A DNA stretch of 64,000 nucleotides from Corynebacterium lactis. GTDB taxonomy: Bacteria > Actinomycetota > Actinomycetes > Mycobacteriales > Mycobacteriaceae. The position numbers were made by a program, and so were the translations under genes. The notes under the pieces are model-generated. The model did no database searches, was not told the origin of the DNA, and saw only the letters and a program-made list of their open reading frames with translations. Positions 38,263 to 46,555 of the stretch are shown piece after piece; positions within the stretch are counted from its first letter, which is position 1; every line of letters begins with the position of its first letter. The stretch covers positions 234,376 through 298,375 of the forward strand of contig NZ_ULHE01000003.1 of NCBI RefSeq assembly GCF_900519355.1. Direction: 5' to 3'.

Positions 38263-39171
38263 ATGGCCGCCCCAAGCGATCCGCACCCACAATTCCAGCA
38301 ATACGCACACCCCGAACGACTGGTGTCGAGCTCCTGGCTCGCCGCACGTCTGGGAACCCCGGGACTCAAGGTCGTCGAGTCCGACGAGGATATGCTGCTC
38401 TACGACATCGGCCATATCCCCGGCGCGGTCCGTATCGACTGGCACAGGGACCTCAACGATCCAGTCTTGCGCGACTACATCAGCGCCGAGGCCTTTGCCG
38501 AGCTCATGAGCTCCAAGGGAATCTCCCGCGACGACACCGTGGTTATCTACGGCGACAAGTCGAACTGGTGGGCCGCCTACACGCTGTGGGTTTTCGAGCT
38601 CTTCGGGCACCCCGATGTTCGCCTCCTCAACGGCGGCCGCGACGCCTGGATGACCGAGGAAAGGGACACCAGCTTCGAGGTTCCCGAGTATCCCCGCACC
38701 GATTATCCCGTCGTCAAGCGGAACGACAGCGGGCTCCGGGCCTACGCCAAGGACGCCTTCGACCAAATCGGCAAGGGGCCGCTCATCGACGTCCGCACCC
38801 CGGAGGAGTATGCCGGCGTGCGCACCCACATGGTCGACTACCCGCAGGAGGGAGTCCTGCGCGGTGGCCATATTCCCACCGCGGTAAACGTCCCCTGGAA
38901 TCAGTCCGTCTTCCCGAATTCCCGCTTCCGCACCCGCGAGGAGCTGGAGAAGATTTACGCGGACGTCGCCCGCGACTCGGACACCATCGTCTACTGCCGC
39001 ATCGGCGAGCGCAGCGCTCACACGTGGTTCGTCCTGCGTTACCTATTGGGCTACGACCACGTCCGCAACTACGACGGCTCCTGGGTCGAGTGGGGCAACA
39101 TGATTCGCATGCCCATCGCCCAGGGATCCGAGCCCGGCACGCTTGACGACGGTGTGCACTGGCGCAACTAG
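38263..39171 (+). CDS. sseA: Thiosulfate/3-mercaptopyruvate sulfurtransferase
   Basis: 302 residues, two rhodanese domains; inactive N-terminal (about 20-140) and catalytic C-terminal with Cys in [11 protein letters not shown] near 245. The active loop CRIGERS is typical for thiosulfate:cyanide sulfurtransferases of actinobacteria (CysA2-like). SD AAGGGA before ATG. In mycobacteria and corynebacteria this gene commonly lies next to accBC (accA3) as here. Confidence 0.93.
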   Translation: MAAPSDPHPQFQQYAHPERLVSSSWLAARLGTPGLKVVESDEDMLLYDIGHIPGAVRIDWHRDLNDPVLRDYISAEAFAELMSSKGISRDDTVVIYGDKSNWWAAYTLWVFELFGHPDVRLLNGGRDAWMTEERDTSFEVPEYPRTDYPVVKRNDSGLRAYAKDAFDQIGKGPLIDVRTPEEYAGVRTHMVDYPQEGVLRGGHIPTAVNVPWNQSVFPNSRFRTREELEKIYADVARDSDTIVYCRIGERSAHTWFVLRYLLGYDHVRNYDGSWVEWGNMIRMPIAQGSEPGTLDDGVHWRN

Positions 39172-39194
39172 CTAGTTTGCTCTGCGACGTAAGG

Positions 39195-39226
39195 ATTGCC
39201 ACTCCCCTCTATGGGGGAGTGGCAAT
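39195..39226. terminator. Hairpin after sseA
   Basis: 13-bp perfect stem ATTGCCACTCCCC/GGGGAGTGGCAAT, 6-base loop, no T run. Confidence 0.6.
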
Positions 39227-39402
39227 TGCACTATAAACGAGTCCTTTTACTAGCAAATACAGTTTTTTGCAGTGGTAACACCTACTAAAAACACACCCCC
39301 AAACTTTTGAACACTGCTCAAGGCCACATTTTCTACCCCCTTATGTAGCAACCAAAAGAAGGTTTACCCCCCTGTCTGTGACACAATGGAGACGTTGGGC
39401 CA

Positions 39403-39435
39403 CACGCCGTTAGCTTAAAAAATGGTTACGGCGTG
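39403..39435 (+). promoter_or_regulatory. Leader hairpin upstream of accBC
   Basis: CACGCCGT (39403-39410) and ACGGCGTG (39428-39435), 17-base loop, in the 336-base region before accBC. A second CCCCG/CGGGG pair (about 39462-39484) lies just before the ribosome site. Suggests a structured leader; role not known. Confidence 0.4.
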
Positions 39436-39507
39436 CCCCTGAAACATTTGTCGCAATTACAGCCCCGGCATTTACCTGCGGGGTGTCCACGAAAAATGGA
39501 GGATTTC

Positions 39508-41282
39508 GTGTCCGAGCAGACCACTGAAAAGATCACGAAGGTTCTCGTCGCCAACCGCGGCGAGATTGCTGTTCGCGTTATTCGCGCTGCGAAGGATGCG
39601 GGCATCCCTTCCGTTGCCGTTTACGCCGAGCCGGATGCGGATGCTCCTTTCGTAAAGATGGCGGACGAGGCTTTCGCGCTGGGCGGCACCACCTCCGCAG
39701 AGTCCTACCTCGTGTTCGACAAGATTCTGGACGCCGCTAAGAAGTCCGGCGCCAACGCCATCCACCCGGGTTACGGCTTCCTCTCTGAAAACGGAGACTT
39801 CGCCGAGGCCGTCGAGAACGCTGGGCTGATCTGGATTGGCCCGTCGCCGGAGTCCATCCGCGCACTGGGTGACAAGGTCACCGCTCGCCACATCGCGCTG
39901 AAGGCAAATGCCCCGATGGCCCCGGGTACCAAGGAGCCGGTCAAGGATGCTGACGAGGTCGTCGCATTCGCCAAGGAGCACGGTCTGCCCATCGCCATCA
40001 AGGCTGCCTTCGGTGGCGGCGGACGCGGCATGAAGGTCGCCCACACGATGGAGGAGGTCGCTGACCTCTACGAGTCCGCTACCCGTGAGGCTGTCGCTGC
40101 ATTCGGTCGTGGCGAGTGCTTCGTCGAGCGCTACCTCGACAAGGCCCGCCACGTCGAGTGCCAGGTCCTGGCTGATAAGCACGGCAACGTTATCGTCGCT
40201 TCCACCCGTGACTGCTCCCTCCAGCGTCGCTTCCAGAAGCTGGTCGAGGAGGCTCCGGCTCCGTTCCTGACCGAGGAGCAGGACCAGCGCCTGCGTCAGT
40301 CCGCGAAGGACATCTGCAAGGAGGCCGGCTACTACGGCGCCGGCACCGTGGAGTACCTGGTCGGCAACGACGGCCTGATTAACTTCCTCGAGGTCAACAC
40401 CCGCCTGCAGGTGGAGCACCCGGTCACTGAAGAGGTCACCGGCCTCGACCTGGTCCGCGAGCAGTTCGCCATCGCCGAGGGCCGCGAGCTGACCCTGAAG
40501 GAAGACCCGGAGATGCACGGTCACGCCTTCGAGTTCCGTATCAACGGCGAGGACGCTGGCTCCAACTTCATGCCGGCACCGGGCACCATCACCAAGTACG
40601 TCGAGCCGTCCGGCCCGGGCGTCCGCATGGACACCGGCATCAAGGAGGGCGACGTCATCGGTGGCCAGTTCGACTCCATGCTGGCCAAGCTGATCGTCTG
40701 GGGCAAGGATCGCGACGAGGCTCTGCGCCGTTCCGCTCGCGCCCTGGCCGAGTACGAGGTTGAGGGTCTGGCGACCGTCATTCCGTTCCACCGCCACATC
40801 GTCGAGAACCCGGCGTTCATCGGCGACGGCGAGGGCTTTGAGGTCTACACCAAGTGGATCGAGGAGGAGTGGGACAACCCGATCGCTCCGTACGACGGTG
40901 ACTCCGACGCTGACACCGACACCGTTCCGGCGCAGAAGGTTGTCGTCGAGATCGACGGTCGCCGCGTCGAGGTTGCCCTTCCGGGTGACCTGGCTCTGGG
41001 TGGCGGCGCAGGTGGCGCTAAGAAGAAGGCTAAGAAGAAGCGCGCTGGTGGCTCCAAGAAGGCCGCTTCCGGCGACGCAGTGGTCGCTCCGATGCAGGGC
41101 ACCGTCATCAAGGTCAACGTTGAGGAGGGCCAGGAGGTCGCCGAGGGCGACACCGTCGTCGTCCTCGAGGCCATGAAGATGGAGAACCCGGTCAAGGCCC
41201 ACAAGGCCGGCGTTGTCACCGGCCTGTCGGCTGAGGCTGCGCGGGCGTCGGCAAGGGCGATGTCCTGATGGAGCTGAAGTAG
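39508..41282 (+). CDS. accBC: Acyl-CoA carboxylase alpha subunit (biotin carboxylase + BCCP), one frameshift
   Basis: 591 residues reconstructed. Biotin carboxylase domain 1-450: [38 protein letters not shown] (ATP loop), [15 protein letters not shown]. Then a Lys/Ala linker ([16 protein letters not shown]) and BCCP with the biotinylated Lys in [11 protein letters not shown]. Start GTG 39508 is set by GGAGGA five bases upstream. The last 15 codons are out of frame: one base missing near 41240 gives [16 protein letters not shown] and a stop at 41280-41282. Strong codon bias, highly expressed. Provides carboxybiotin for AccD1/AccD2. Confidence 0.95.
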
Positions 41283-41355
41283 TCCTCAGCTGGGACTGCG
41301 GTAGGGCTTGCCGTGGTGGCTAGCCCACTGGCCCGCTGAGAGCAATTGCCTCCAG

Positions 41356-41398
41356 CAATGGGGCCTTTCATGAGTTCTGCTCATGGGAGGCCCCATTG
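41356..41398 (+). terminator. Terminator-like hairpin after accBC
   Basis: 11-bp stem CAATGGGGCCT/AGGCCCCATTG with an inner TCATGAG/CTCATGG pairing; no T tract. Confidence 0.6.
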
Positions 41399-41419
41399 TT
41401 GCGTTGTGGAGGTCCCTAA

Positions 41420-41425
41420 TAGAGT
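41420..41425 (+). promoter_or_regulatory. Leaderless -10 element of 41433 gene
   Basis: TAGAGT, 7 bases before ATG 41433. Confidence 0.5.
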
Positions 41426-41432
41426 AGGCGTC

Positions 41433-41855
41433 ATGGAACCCATGGAAGTAAACGCTGGCCGCTTCTACTGTCGCCCACTGCGGCATGACTCCCGAGTCGA
41501 CGACGCACCCGTTACCGGGCGCATTCTCAGTCTCGGGGATGGGGCGGCCGTCGCCGATTTCCTCGTCGCCTCCACCGGCGACTGGCAGGAAGACGTCGCC
41601 TACCGATTCGCCGTCGCAGAGCAGACCAACGTCGAGATGCTCGCGCTGCTCACCGTCGCCCCGGTCGGCGCCCCCACCATCTCCGCAGCCGACGCGGTCT
41701 CCATCGAGGTGCTTGCCGACGGCGACCTCGGCCGCGTCCTGCCTAACGACGACAAGGTGTTGCAGAAGGTCACGGTCGGAGACGGCATAAAAGCTGCAAA
41801 GGAAGCCGTCCGCCGCTGGGCGGAGGGCTTCCTCGGTAAAACGGTGTCGGGCTAG
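41433..41855 (+). CDS. Hypothetical protein between accBC and cobF
   Basis: 140 residues, soluble, no domain I recognise. N-terminus MEPMEVNAGRFYCRPLRHD, middle TGDWQEDVAYRFAVAEQTNVEML, acidic; end AVRRWAEGFLGK. Leaderless -10 and a CGTCGGCAAGC copy in VLADGDLG. Convergent with cobF (4-base overlap of stops). Coding support is codon pattern and promoter spacing only. Confidence 0.65.
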   Translation: MEPMEVNAGRFYCRPLRHDSRVDDAPVTGRILSLGDGAAVADFLVASTGDWQEDVAYRFAVAEQTNVEMLALLTVAPVGAPTISAADAVSIEVLADGDLGRVLPNDDKVLQKVTVGDGIKAAKEAVRRWAEGFLGKTVSG

Positions 41856-42694
41856 CTGCGCAGCAGGTAGATATCCATAATCCAGCCGTGCTCGGCGCGC
41901 AGCTTGGCTTTCAACTCGGCGATTTCCTCGCCGACGTCGCCGACCCGGCCCCGCCGCAGCGTCTGCAGGTCGGTGCCCAGGAATGCGCCCCAGAGGATTT
42001 CCTCGTCCGGATCGGCGTGCTCGAGCCAGGCTGCACCGCCGTCGAGCATGACCACGGCGTCCATGCCCTCCGGGCGCTCCCCCAGCCTGCGGCCAGTGGT
42101 AATCAGGACCGGCTTGCCGATCTGGTTCAGGCACTCCCCGTGCGCAGCGGTCAGCGCCGAGATGGCCGTCACGCTCGGAACGACGCGGGAGTTGACCTCC
42201 AGGCCGAGATCGCGCACGCGCTGCAGGATGCGCAGCGTCGAGTCATAGAGCGACGGATCGCCCCACACAAGGAACGCTCCGCGCCTGCGGCCCTCCCCGC
42301 CGAGGTGGGCAAGGAAGGCGTCGGCAAGCAGCTCAGCGCGGCGCTGGTGCCAATCGCGGACGACGGCCCCGTAGTTATCGGGCGTGCGGTCGCGCGGGGG
42401 ATCGGCCACGGCGACCAGTTCCACGTGCGGCGCGTGCGTGTCGAGAATGTTTTGTCGCGCGGCGAGCAAATCGGCCTTATCGCCGCCCTTATCGAGGGCG
42501 AAGACGACATCGACGTCACGAAGAACGCCGATAGCCTCGAGCGTAATGTGGCTCGGGCTACCGGCGCCTATCCCAATGACGTCAATATCGACGCGCCCGC
42601 TGAGGCGGCCCCCGCCGAGGTGCTCGCGGGGCGAGTCGCTATTACTGATGATTGGTCGGATCTCCCTCGTAACCGAACTGCTCAGCCATCTCAT
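41852..42694 (-). CDS. cobF: Precorrin-6A synthase-like methyltransferase (CobF)
   Basis: Tetrapyrrole methylase: VIGIGAGSPSHITLEAI (SAM loop), WGDPSLYDSTLRIL near the middle, VPSVTAISALTAAHGECL, and a CobF-type C-terminus. CobF adds the C-1 methyl and removes acetate in aerobic B12 synthesis; no other cob gene is in the window, so it is an orphan here. Start is unclear: homology begins near DIDVIGIG (about 42594) but no ATG/GTG/TTG lies there; the first upstream in-frame ATG, 42694, overlaps the preceding gene by 53 bases. A missing base near the start, as in other genes here, would explain this. Confidence 0.75.
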   Translation of the reverse strand: MRWLSSSVTREIRPIISNSDSPREHLGGGRLSGRVDIDVIGIGAGSPSHITLEAIGVLRDVDVVFALDKGGDKADLLAARQNILDTHAPHVELVAVADPPRDRTPDNYGAVVRDWHQRRAELLADAFLAHLGGEGRRRGAFLVWGDPSLYDSTLRILQRVRDLGLEVNSRVVPSVTAISALTAAHGECLNQIGKPVLITTGRRLGERPEGMDAVVMLDGGAAWLEHADPDEEILWGAFLGTDLQTLRRGRVGDVGEEIAELKAKLRAEHGWIMDIYLLRS

Positions 42695-42926
42695 CTGGCG
42701 ACAGGCCTGCCATGGACGCGGACAGCTTCGTCGCAGTTGCCTGCTTGAGGTAGATCTCGCAGGCGTTTGCCATGTACTTGGAGTCATAAACGTTCATCTC
42801 GAGGATGGGGGTCATCGTGCCGTCATCCTCCATGCGGGACACCAGCAGGTGCGGCTTCTCAGAGTCCGTGGTCATCGAGCACTTAATCTTGACACCGTTG
42901 ACATCTGTGAACGTTGGCTTAATCAT
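42642..42926 (-). CDS. Conserved hypothetical protein, 94 residues
   Basis: MIKPTFTDVNGVKIKCSMT... with SYMANACEIYLKQATATKLSAS-type helix (seen as YMANACEIYLKQATATKLS) and acidic end. Ribosome site GGAGGAGG before ATG 42926. No domain recognised; codon use typical of the neighbours. Upstream of cobF on the same strand. Confidence 0.75.
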   Translation of the reverse strand: MIKPTFTDVNGVKIKCSMTTDSEKPHLLVSRMEDDGTMTPILEMNVYDSKYMANACEIYLKQATATKLSASMAGLSPDEMAEQFGYEGDPTNHQ

Positions 42927-43078
42927 GAGTCATCCTCCTCCATTACAGCGACGCGGTTACCAGCGCCAGCGCGACAGCCGACGCAAAAGTCGCTCGTTAT
43001 AAACCATGTTAGCCAGTTTCGGGCTCGCACCGTCGGGCGTGAAAACTTTACGGGGGTAACGCATTTTCCGCCCCTTCG

Positions 43079-43088
43079 GCTTGCCGAC
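43079..43088 (-). repeat. Intergenic copy of the CGTCGGCAAGC word
   Basis: GCTTGCCGAC(G) on the plus strand, in the 264-base gap before tRNA-Arg; not constrained by any protein, so its conservation to 11/11 is informative. Confidence 0.7.
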
Positions 43089-43190
43089 GGTATCCCCTCC
43101 CCAATTGCCGGATTGGGTCGCCGATGCGTTACAGTAGGTACGTATTTTTCCGGCGGGGATTGCCTCGGCAACACCCGCGGAGGATGCGCT

Positions 43191-43263
43191 GCCCTAGTAG
43201 CTCAGTGGATAGAGCACGGCTCTCCTAAAGCCGGTGTCGGAGGTTCGATTCCTCTCTGGGGCA
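43191..43263 (+). tRNA. tRNA-Arg (anticodon CCT)
   Basis: Full cloverleaf: acceptor GCCCTAG/CTGGGGC, D arm GCTC/GAGC, anticodon stem CGGCT/AGCCG with loop CTCCTAA (anticodon CCT, reads AGG), T arm GGAGG-TTCGATT-CCTCT, discriminator A. CCA not encoded. T-run CTTTTTT directly follows. Confidence 0.95.
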
Positions 43264-43322
43264 CTTTTTTATGACCTCGAGCTGTGGCACGAAAGATCGA
43301 GTTAAAGGGCTAAAAAGTTCAA

Positions 43323-43392
43323 GGACGCCTAACTGCTCACCAGCGACAACCCGCTTCACATTTTTCGTCGCTCTGTGAGCGGTTAGGCGCCC
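43323..43392. repeat. Long imperfect hairpin downstream of tRNA-Arg
   Basis: Arms of about 17 bases (CGCCTAACTGCTCAC at 43326-43340 and GTGAGCGGTTAGGCG at 43375-43389, one G-T pair) with an inner AGCGAC/GTCGCT pair. Lies between tRNA-Arg and the convergent RDD gene, about 40 bases from the RDD stop; probably a terminator for that gene. Confidence 0.55.
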
Positions 43393-43429
43393 CTTCGAGA
43401 CAAAGCTCGCCCGCAGAACCTGTACCTAC

Positions 43430-43972
43430 TCAACTATCCATCTCGCACGGCGCAACAATGACCCGTTTGCCCGCGAGAATGTCGAAGGGGTGGCGCCCGA
43501 GGACCAGGATAAACGCTGCGAAGACGACGACTACCGCAGAAATGACCCAGTCGTAGCCGAAAGCCGCAATGACAAAGAGCAGGATATAGCAGTTGCGAAC
43601 CATTGCGCCGCCCCAATCCGCACGCGTACCAGACGGCCTCTCCGAACTGCCAACTTTGCGGTCAACGGTCACCGGCAGCGTCAGCATATGCCGCTGCCCA
43701 GGCGTCCTGCGCCCGCGTGCCTCAACGCTGGTCTTAAATGAGAAAAAAGCAACTGGCCCAACAAGGTTCACGGCAAACTCCGGATCGAAGGCCTGTTGGA
43801 TCCCCTGAAATCCACCGATGTGGTCAATCCCCCACCGCACCCCGTAGACGACCGCGAGAACCACGATAGAGCTGAGCGTGAGGTCAATGAACCAGCCTAT
43901 GCCGCGACGCAGGAGGAGCCCTGCGTTGTCCACAGGGCTTCCTGTCGAATTTTTCAACGAGTTACTCGGCAT
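43430..43972 (-). CDS. RDD-family membrane protein
   Basis: 180 residues with three helices. RDD signature LLLRRGIGWFIDLTLSS (Arg, Asp) near residue 20 and RTPGQRHMLTLPV near 90. Some RDD proteins act as sodium/proton exchangers; unknown here. TACACT 8 bases before ATG 43972 indicates a leaderless mRNA. Confidence 0.85.
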   Translation of the reverse strand: MPSNSLKNSTGSPVDNAGLLLRRGIGWFIDLTLSSIVVLAVVYGVRWGIDHIGGFQGIQQAFDPEFAVNLVGPVAFFSFKTSVEARGRRTPGQRHMLTLPVTVDRKVGSSERPSGTRADWGGAMVRNCYILLFVIAAFGYDWVISAVVVVFAAFILVLGRHPFDILAGKRVIVAPCEMDS

Positions 43973-43980
43973 GGCCCTCT

Positions 43981-43986
43981 AGTGTA
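43981..43986 (-). promoter_or_regulatory. Leaderless -10 element of RDD gene
   Basis: TACACT on the minus strand, 8 bases before ATG 43972. Confidence 0.5.
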
Positions 43987-44014
43987 GCGATGGATGAGTA
44001 GCCCGGCCTGTCCC

Positions 44015-45175
44015 CTACAGCAGGAACGGCAGCGCCACACAGATAACGAGTGTCGCCAGAACCGCCACGATAAAGGCCTTTCCCTGCCAGGTCGCGTAGT
44101 TGAAGTCCATGCCGACGCCAAAGCGCTTCTCCACCAGCACCGCCGGATCGGAGGGGTTGTAGTAGAACATGCCCCACTTGTAAAACTTGTCGTTGTCGGG
44201 GCTGTCCGTGGTGTCGTCGGGAAGCGAGATGCCGCGCAAGGCGTCGTCGACGCGGGTCATTGCGGTCGCAACCGGGATGAGAATCGCGATGCTGCCCAGC
44301 ACGGTTACGACGATGAAGGCTCCGAGCGTGGCGCCGACAAAGCGCTCGAAACCGGGAAGGTAGCTAGTCGCCTGCATCAGGGCGAAGCCGGCGGCCATCA
44401 ACACGGCGAGGACACCAAACCCTCGGTTCATTCCGGCCAGAGCCGCACGGGAGCGCAGCTGGCCCTTGATGGAGCGGTCACCGCGGACGGCAATCATAAG
44501 ACGGGAGGTCGCGAGCGTGCACGCCCACAGCAATGCGACCATGCCGAGGCCAATCCAGGTCGGCACGAACACCTGCCCGACCGACTTGTCGGCCCAGGCG
44601 TCGGGCTCCAGGCCCGACCCCCAGTGGGTCACGATCACCGCGGGCACATCGGCCCACCTGGCCGCGACGTAGGCGGCCGCGCCTCCGATCAGCGCCAACG
44701 CCGCCACGTACCAGGCCACGGGAATGCGGGGGCGCCCCACCTCGGCGATGACGCGCGCCAGGTCCCGCTGCCCCTCGGCTGAAGCATCCGGGGAAACGCG
44801 GGCGGCGACGGACACCTCCGAGTCATCAAACCATCCGCCCTCGCGCTTGGCTGCGATGATTCGCTTACGCGTGACAACATAGGTCGAGATCCCGGCGACC
44901 GCGACAACAGTCGGCGCGATCGAGGCCACAGCTAGGGCCCACGCAGCTGCTGGGGCCGCCGCAGCAACACCGAACGCCACCAGTGCCGCAACGAGCCCGA
45001 CCCCAACCACTATCCGCCGGTACGATCTCACGGCGGACGTGACCGCGGCGTCGTCGACACGCGAGCGGGGGACGGAGACCCCGAGCGGCGTAGTGCGGGC
45101 ATTGAGGGCGGGAATAACGGCCATGACGGCGGCGATACTCAAGCCCGAGAGAGCCATGACAATTGCGAAGATCAT
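44015..45175 (-). CDS. DUF1648/DUF5808 membrane protein
   Basis: 386 residues, about eight helices. DUF1648-type core PAVIVTHWGSGLEPDAWADKS near residue 178 (as VIVTHWGSGLEPDAW), and a C-terminal DUF5808-like block: KFYKWGMFYYNPSDPAVLVEKRFG (as WGMFYYNPSDPAVLVEKR). ATG overlaps the GntR gene stop by 4 bases (ATGA). Related two-gene units (YtrA-type GntR plus DUF1648/SdpI-like protein) respond to envelope-active peptides in Firmicutes; here that is inference. Confidence 0.8.
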   Translation of the reverse strand: MIFAIVMALSGLSIAAVMAVIPALNARTTPLGVSVPRSRVDDAAVTSAVRSYRRIVVGVGLVAALVAFGVAAAAPAAAWALAVASIAPTVVAVAGISTYVVTRKRIIAAKREGGWFDDSEVSVAARVSPDASAEGQRDLARVIAEVGRPRIPVAWYVAALALIGGAAAYVAARWADVPAVIVTHWGSGLEPDAWADKSVGQVFVPTWIGLGMVALLWACTLATSRLMIAVRGDRSIKGQLRSRAALAGMNRGFGVLAVLMAAGFALMQATSYLPGFERFVGATLGAFIVVTVLGSIAILIPVATAMTRVDDALRGISLPDDTTDSPDNDKFYKWGMFYYNPSDPAVLVEKRFGVGMDFNYATWQGKAFIVAVLATLVICVALPFLL

Positions 45176-45573
45176 GATGTCTGCCTTTCTGCGGTGGGAG
45201 TGGACGTGAGTTGGTCGAGCTGGTCAGCCACGAAAGCGCGCAGCTCCGTGGCACCAATGCCCAGGACGCTCGCTCGGGCCAGGGTCCGGTGAAGCTCGTC
45301 CTGCACCTGACGGCGCTGCTCGGGCTTGGGCTCGGCGCCGACGGCGATGACCGACCCCGACCTGCGCGCGGTGACGATAATGCCTTCATCCTGAAGCAGG
45401 TCGTAGGCCTTTTTCACTGTCGCCGGGTTGATACCGAGGTCCGCCGCTACACGACGGACCGGATCGAGCCGCTGCCCGTCGACGAGATCGCCGGAAACGA
45501 TGGCCTCAATGATGGAATCGTGAATCTGCTGGAAAATGGGGTCCGGGGAGCCCGGTTTGATGGAAATATACAA
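45172..45573 (-). CDS. GntR-family regulator, YtrA type
   Basis: 133 residues, winged helix 1-75 with the GntR landmarks PIFQQIHDSI, GQRLDPVRRVAADLGINPATVKKAYDLL (as LGINPATVKKAYDLL) and GIIVTARRSGSVI, then a short C-terminal helix pair as in YtrA. Start is TTG at 45573, preceded by a perfect AGGAGGTGA. Expected to repress its own operon through the inverted repeat at 45611-45635. Confidence 0.9.
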   Translation of the reverse strand: MYISIKPGSPDPIFQQIHDSIIEAIVSGDLVDGQRLDPVRRVAADLGINPATVKKAYDLLQDEGIIVTARRSGSVIAVGAEPKPEQRRQVQDELHRTLARASVLGIGATELRAFVADQLDQLTSTPTAERQTS

Positions 45574-45610
45574 GGAAATCTCACCTCCTGTACTACACAG
45601 TATAACACAG

Positions 45611-45635
45611 TTTGTATTAGCTCGGATAGTACAAA
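45611..45635. promoter_or_regulatory. Inverted-repeat operator of the GntR operon
   Basis: TTTGTATTA, 7 bases, TAGTACAAA (8 of 9 positions complementary), 38 bases upstream of the TTG start and next to a TATACT -10 (45602-45597, minus). Fits the GTAC/TAGTAC-type sites of YtrA-like regulators. Confidence 0.65.
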
Positions 45636-45805
45636 TTGTAAGAATCGACCGCTTGGCACTCGTCGCATCACGAGACCTTCAACAACCAAACAATGTCCCC
45701 CCCCACCATGAAAAGCATAAAAATCCAGGTATAGTGCCCTGTTATAAAATTCCCACTCTCCCCCAGAGACGTCCGGCCGCAGAAGCCCCACAGGAGGTCC
45801 ACCCC

Positions 45806-46465
45806 ATGCGAAACGACACTCGCCCCAGTGCCGCCCACATGGTGCAACTGCGCCGGCATGCAGTCTCCCGGCTGATGATCGGAGCCGCGTGCCTTAGTAT
45901 TGCGACGACCGCGACGGCATGCTCCGACAAGAGCTCACCGGAGCCGACGCGCACGGCGTCGGCAAGCGCAAGCAGCAAAACAATGCCCACAGAAACGAGC
46001 CAGACCCCTTCGACAACGCAGCCAGAGATGACACCGACCAGCCACGAAGCTGCACCCAAGGTTCGCAAGGGCGGCACTCCAAGGATTGGGCAGCTCTGCC
46101 CGAATCAGGCCGGCGAAGTTCGTGTGGGCGCGAACGGGCAGGAGCTCAGGTGCTCCACGGTGGGCGACTCCGAAGTGTGGACGGATCAGACCCCCAGCAC
46201 AACAGGCTCCGGAGCCTCGACTCAGACCTGGATTCCGATGACGCCGAGCGCTCCGCCCCAGAACGGAACCCCGGGGACTCATTCGCCCACCAGTGAGGCA
46301 CCGACCAGCGACGCGCCGGCCGGCGAGACCACGACTGGAGCGACATCGTCGCCTCACAGCACAACGACGCAGACCGCGCCGGGTGAGACAACCACCGAGG
46401 GGCTCCGCGCCCCAGGCGCGCCGAAGGGCCCCAGCAGTGATCCTGCTGAGGCCCCCAATCAGTAG
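45806..46465 (+). CDS. Secreted Ser/Thr/Pro-rich putative lipoprotein
   Basis: 219 residues from ATG 45806 with CAGGAGG upstream. Signal peptide with RRHAVSR then a hydrophobic core (LMIGAACLSIATTA) and Cys at residue 39 (TATACSDKSS); the lipobox is weak, so lipidation is probable but not certain. Mature part is Ser/Thr/Pro/Ala-rich with a small folded-looking core (GQLCPNQAGEVRVGANGQELRCSTVGD, two Cys, as QLCPNQAGEV and ELRCSTVGD) near 95-125. Such low-complexity segments are typical O-mannosylation targets. Function unknown. Confidence 0.75.
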   Translation: MRNDTRPSAAHMVQLRRHAVSRLMIGAACLSIATTATACSDKSSPEPTRTASASASSKTMPTETSQTPSTTQPEMTPTSHEAAPKVRKGGTPRIGQLCPNQAGEVRVGANGQELRCSTVGDSEVWTDQTPSTTGSGASTQTWIPMTPSAPPQNGTPGTHSPTSEAPTSDAPAGETTTGATSSPHSTTTQTAPGETTTEGLRAPGAPKGPSSDPAEAPNQ

Positions 46466-46555
46466 CGCTGCAAAAGCTTATAACCCACGGCCGACAGCCA
46501 GCCACGAGAAATAGCTTGCGGGAGGAGTCTCTCGCACAGCTCCTCCCCCGCCCTG

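Noticed and set aside
39472..41202. 576-codon minus ORF opposite accBC, and similar ones opposite accD1, htrA, gltA
   Set aside because: Leu/Asp/Val shadows of strongly biased genes; no start signals or domains.
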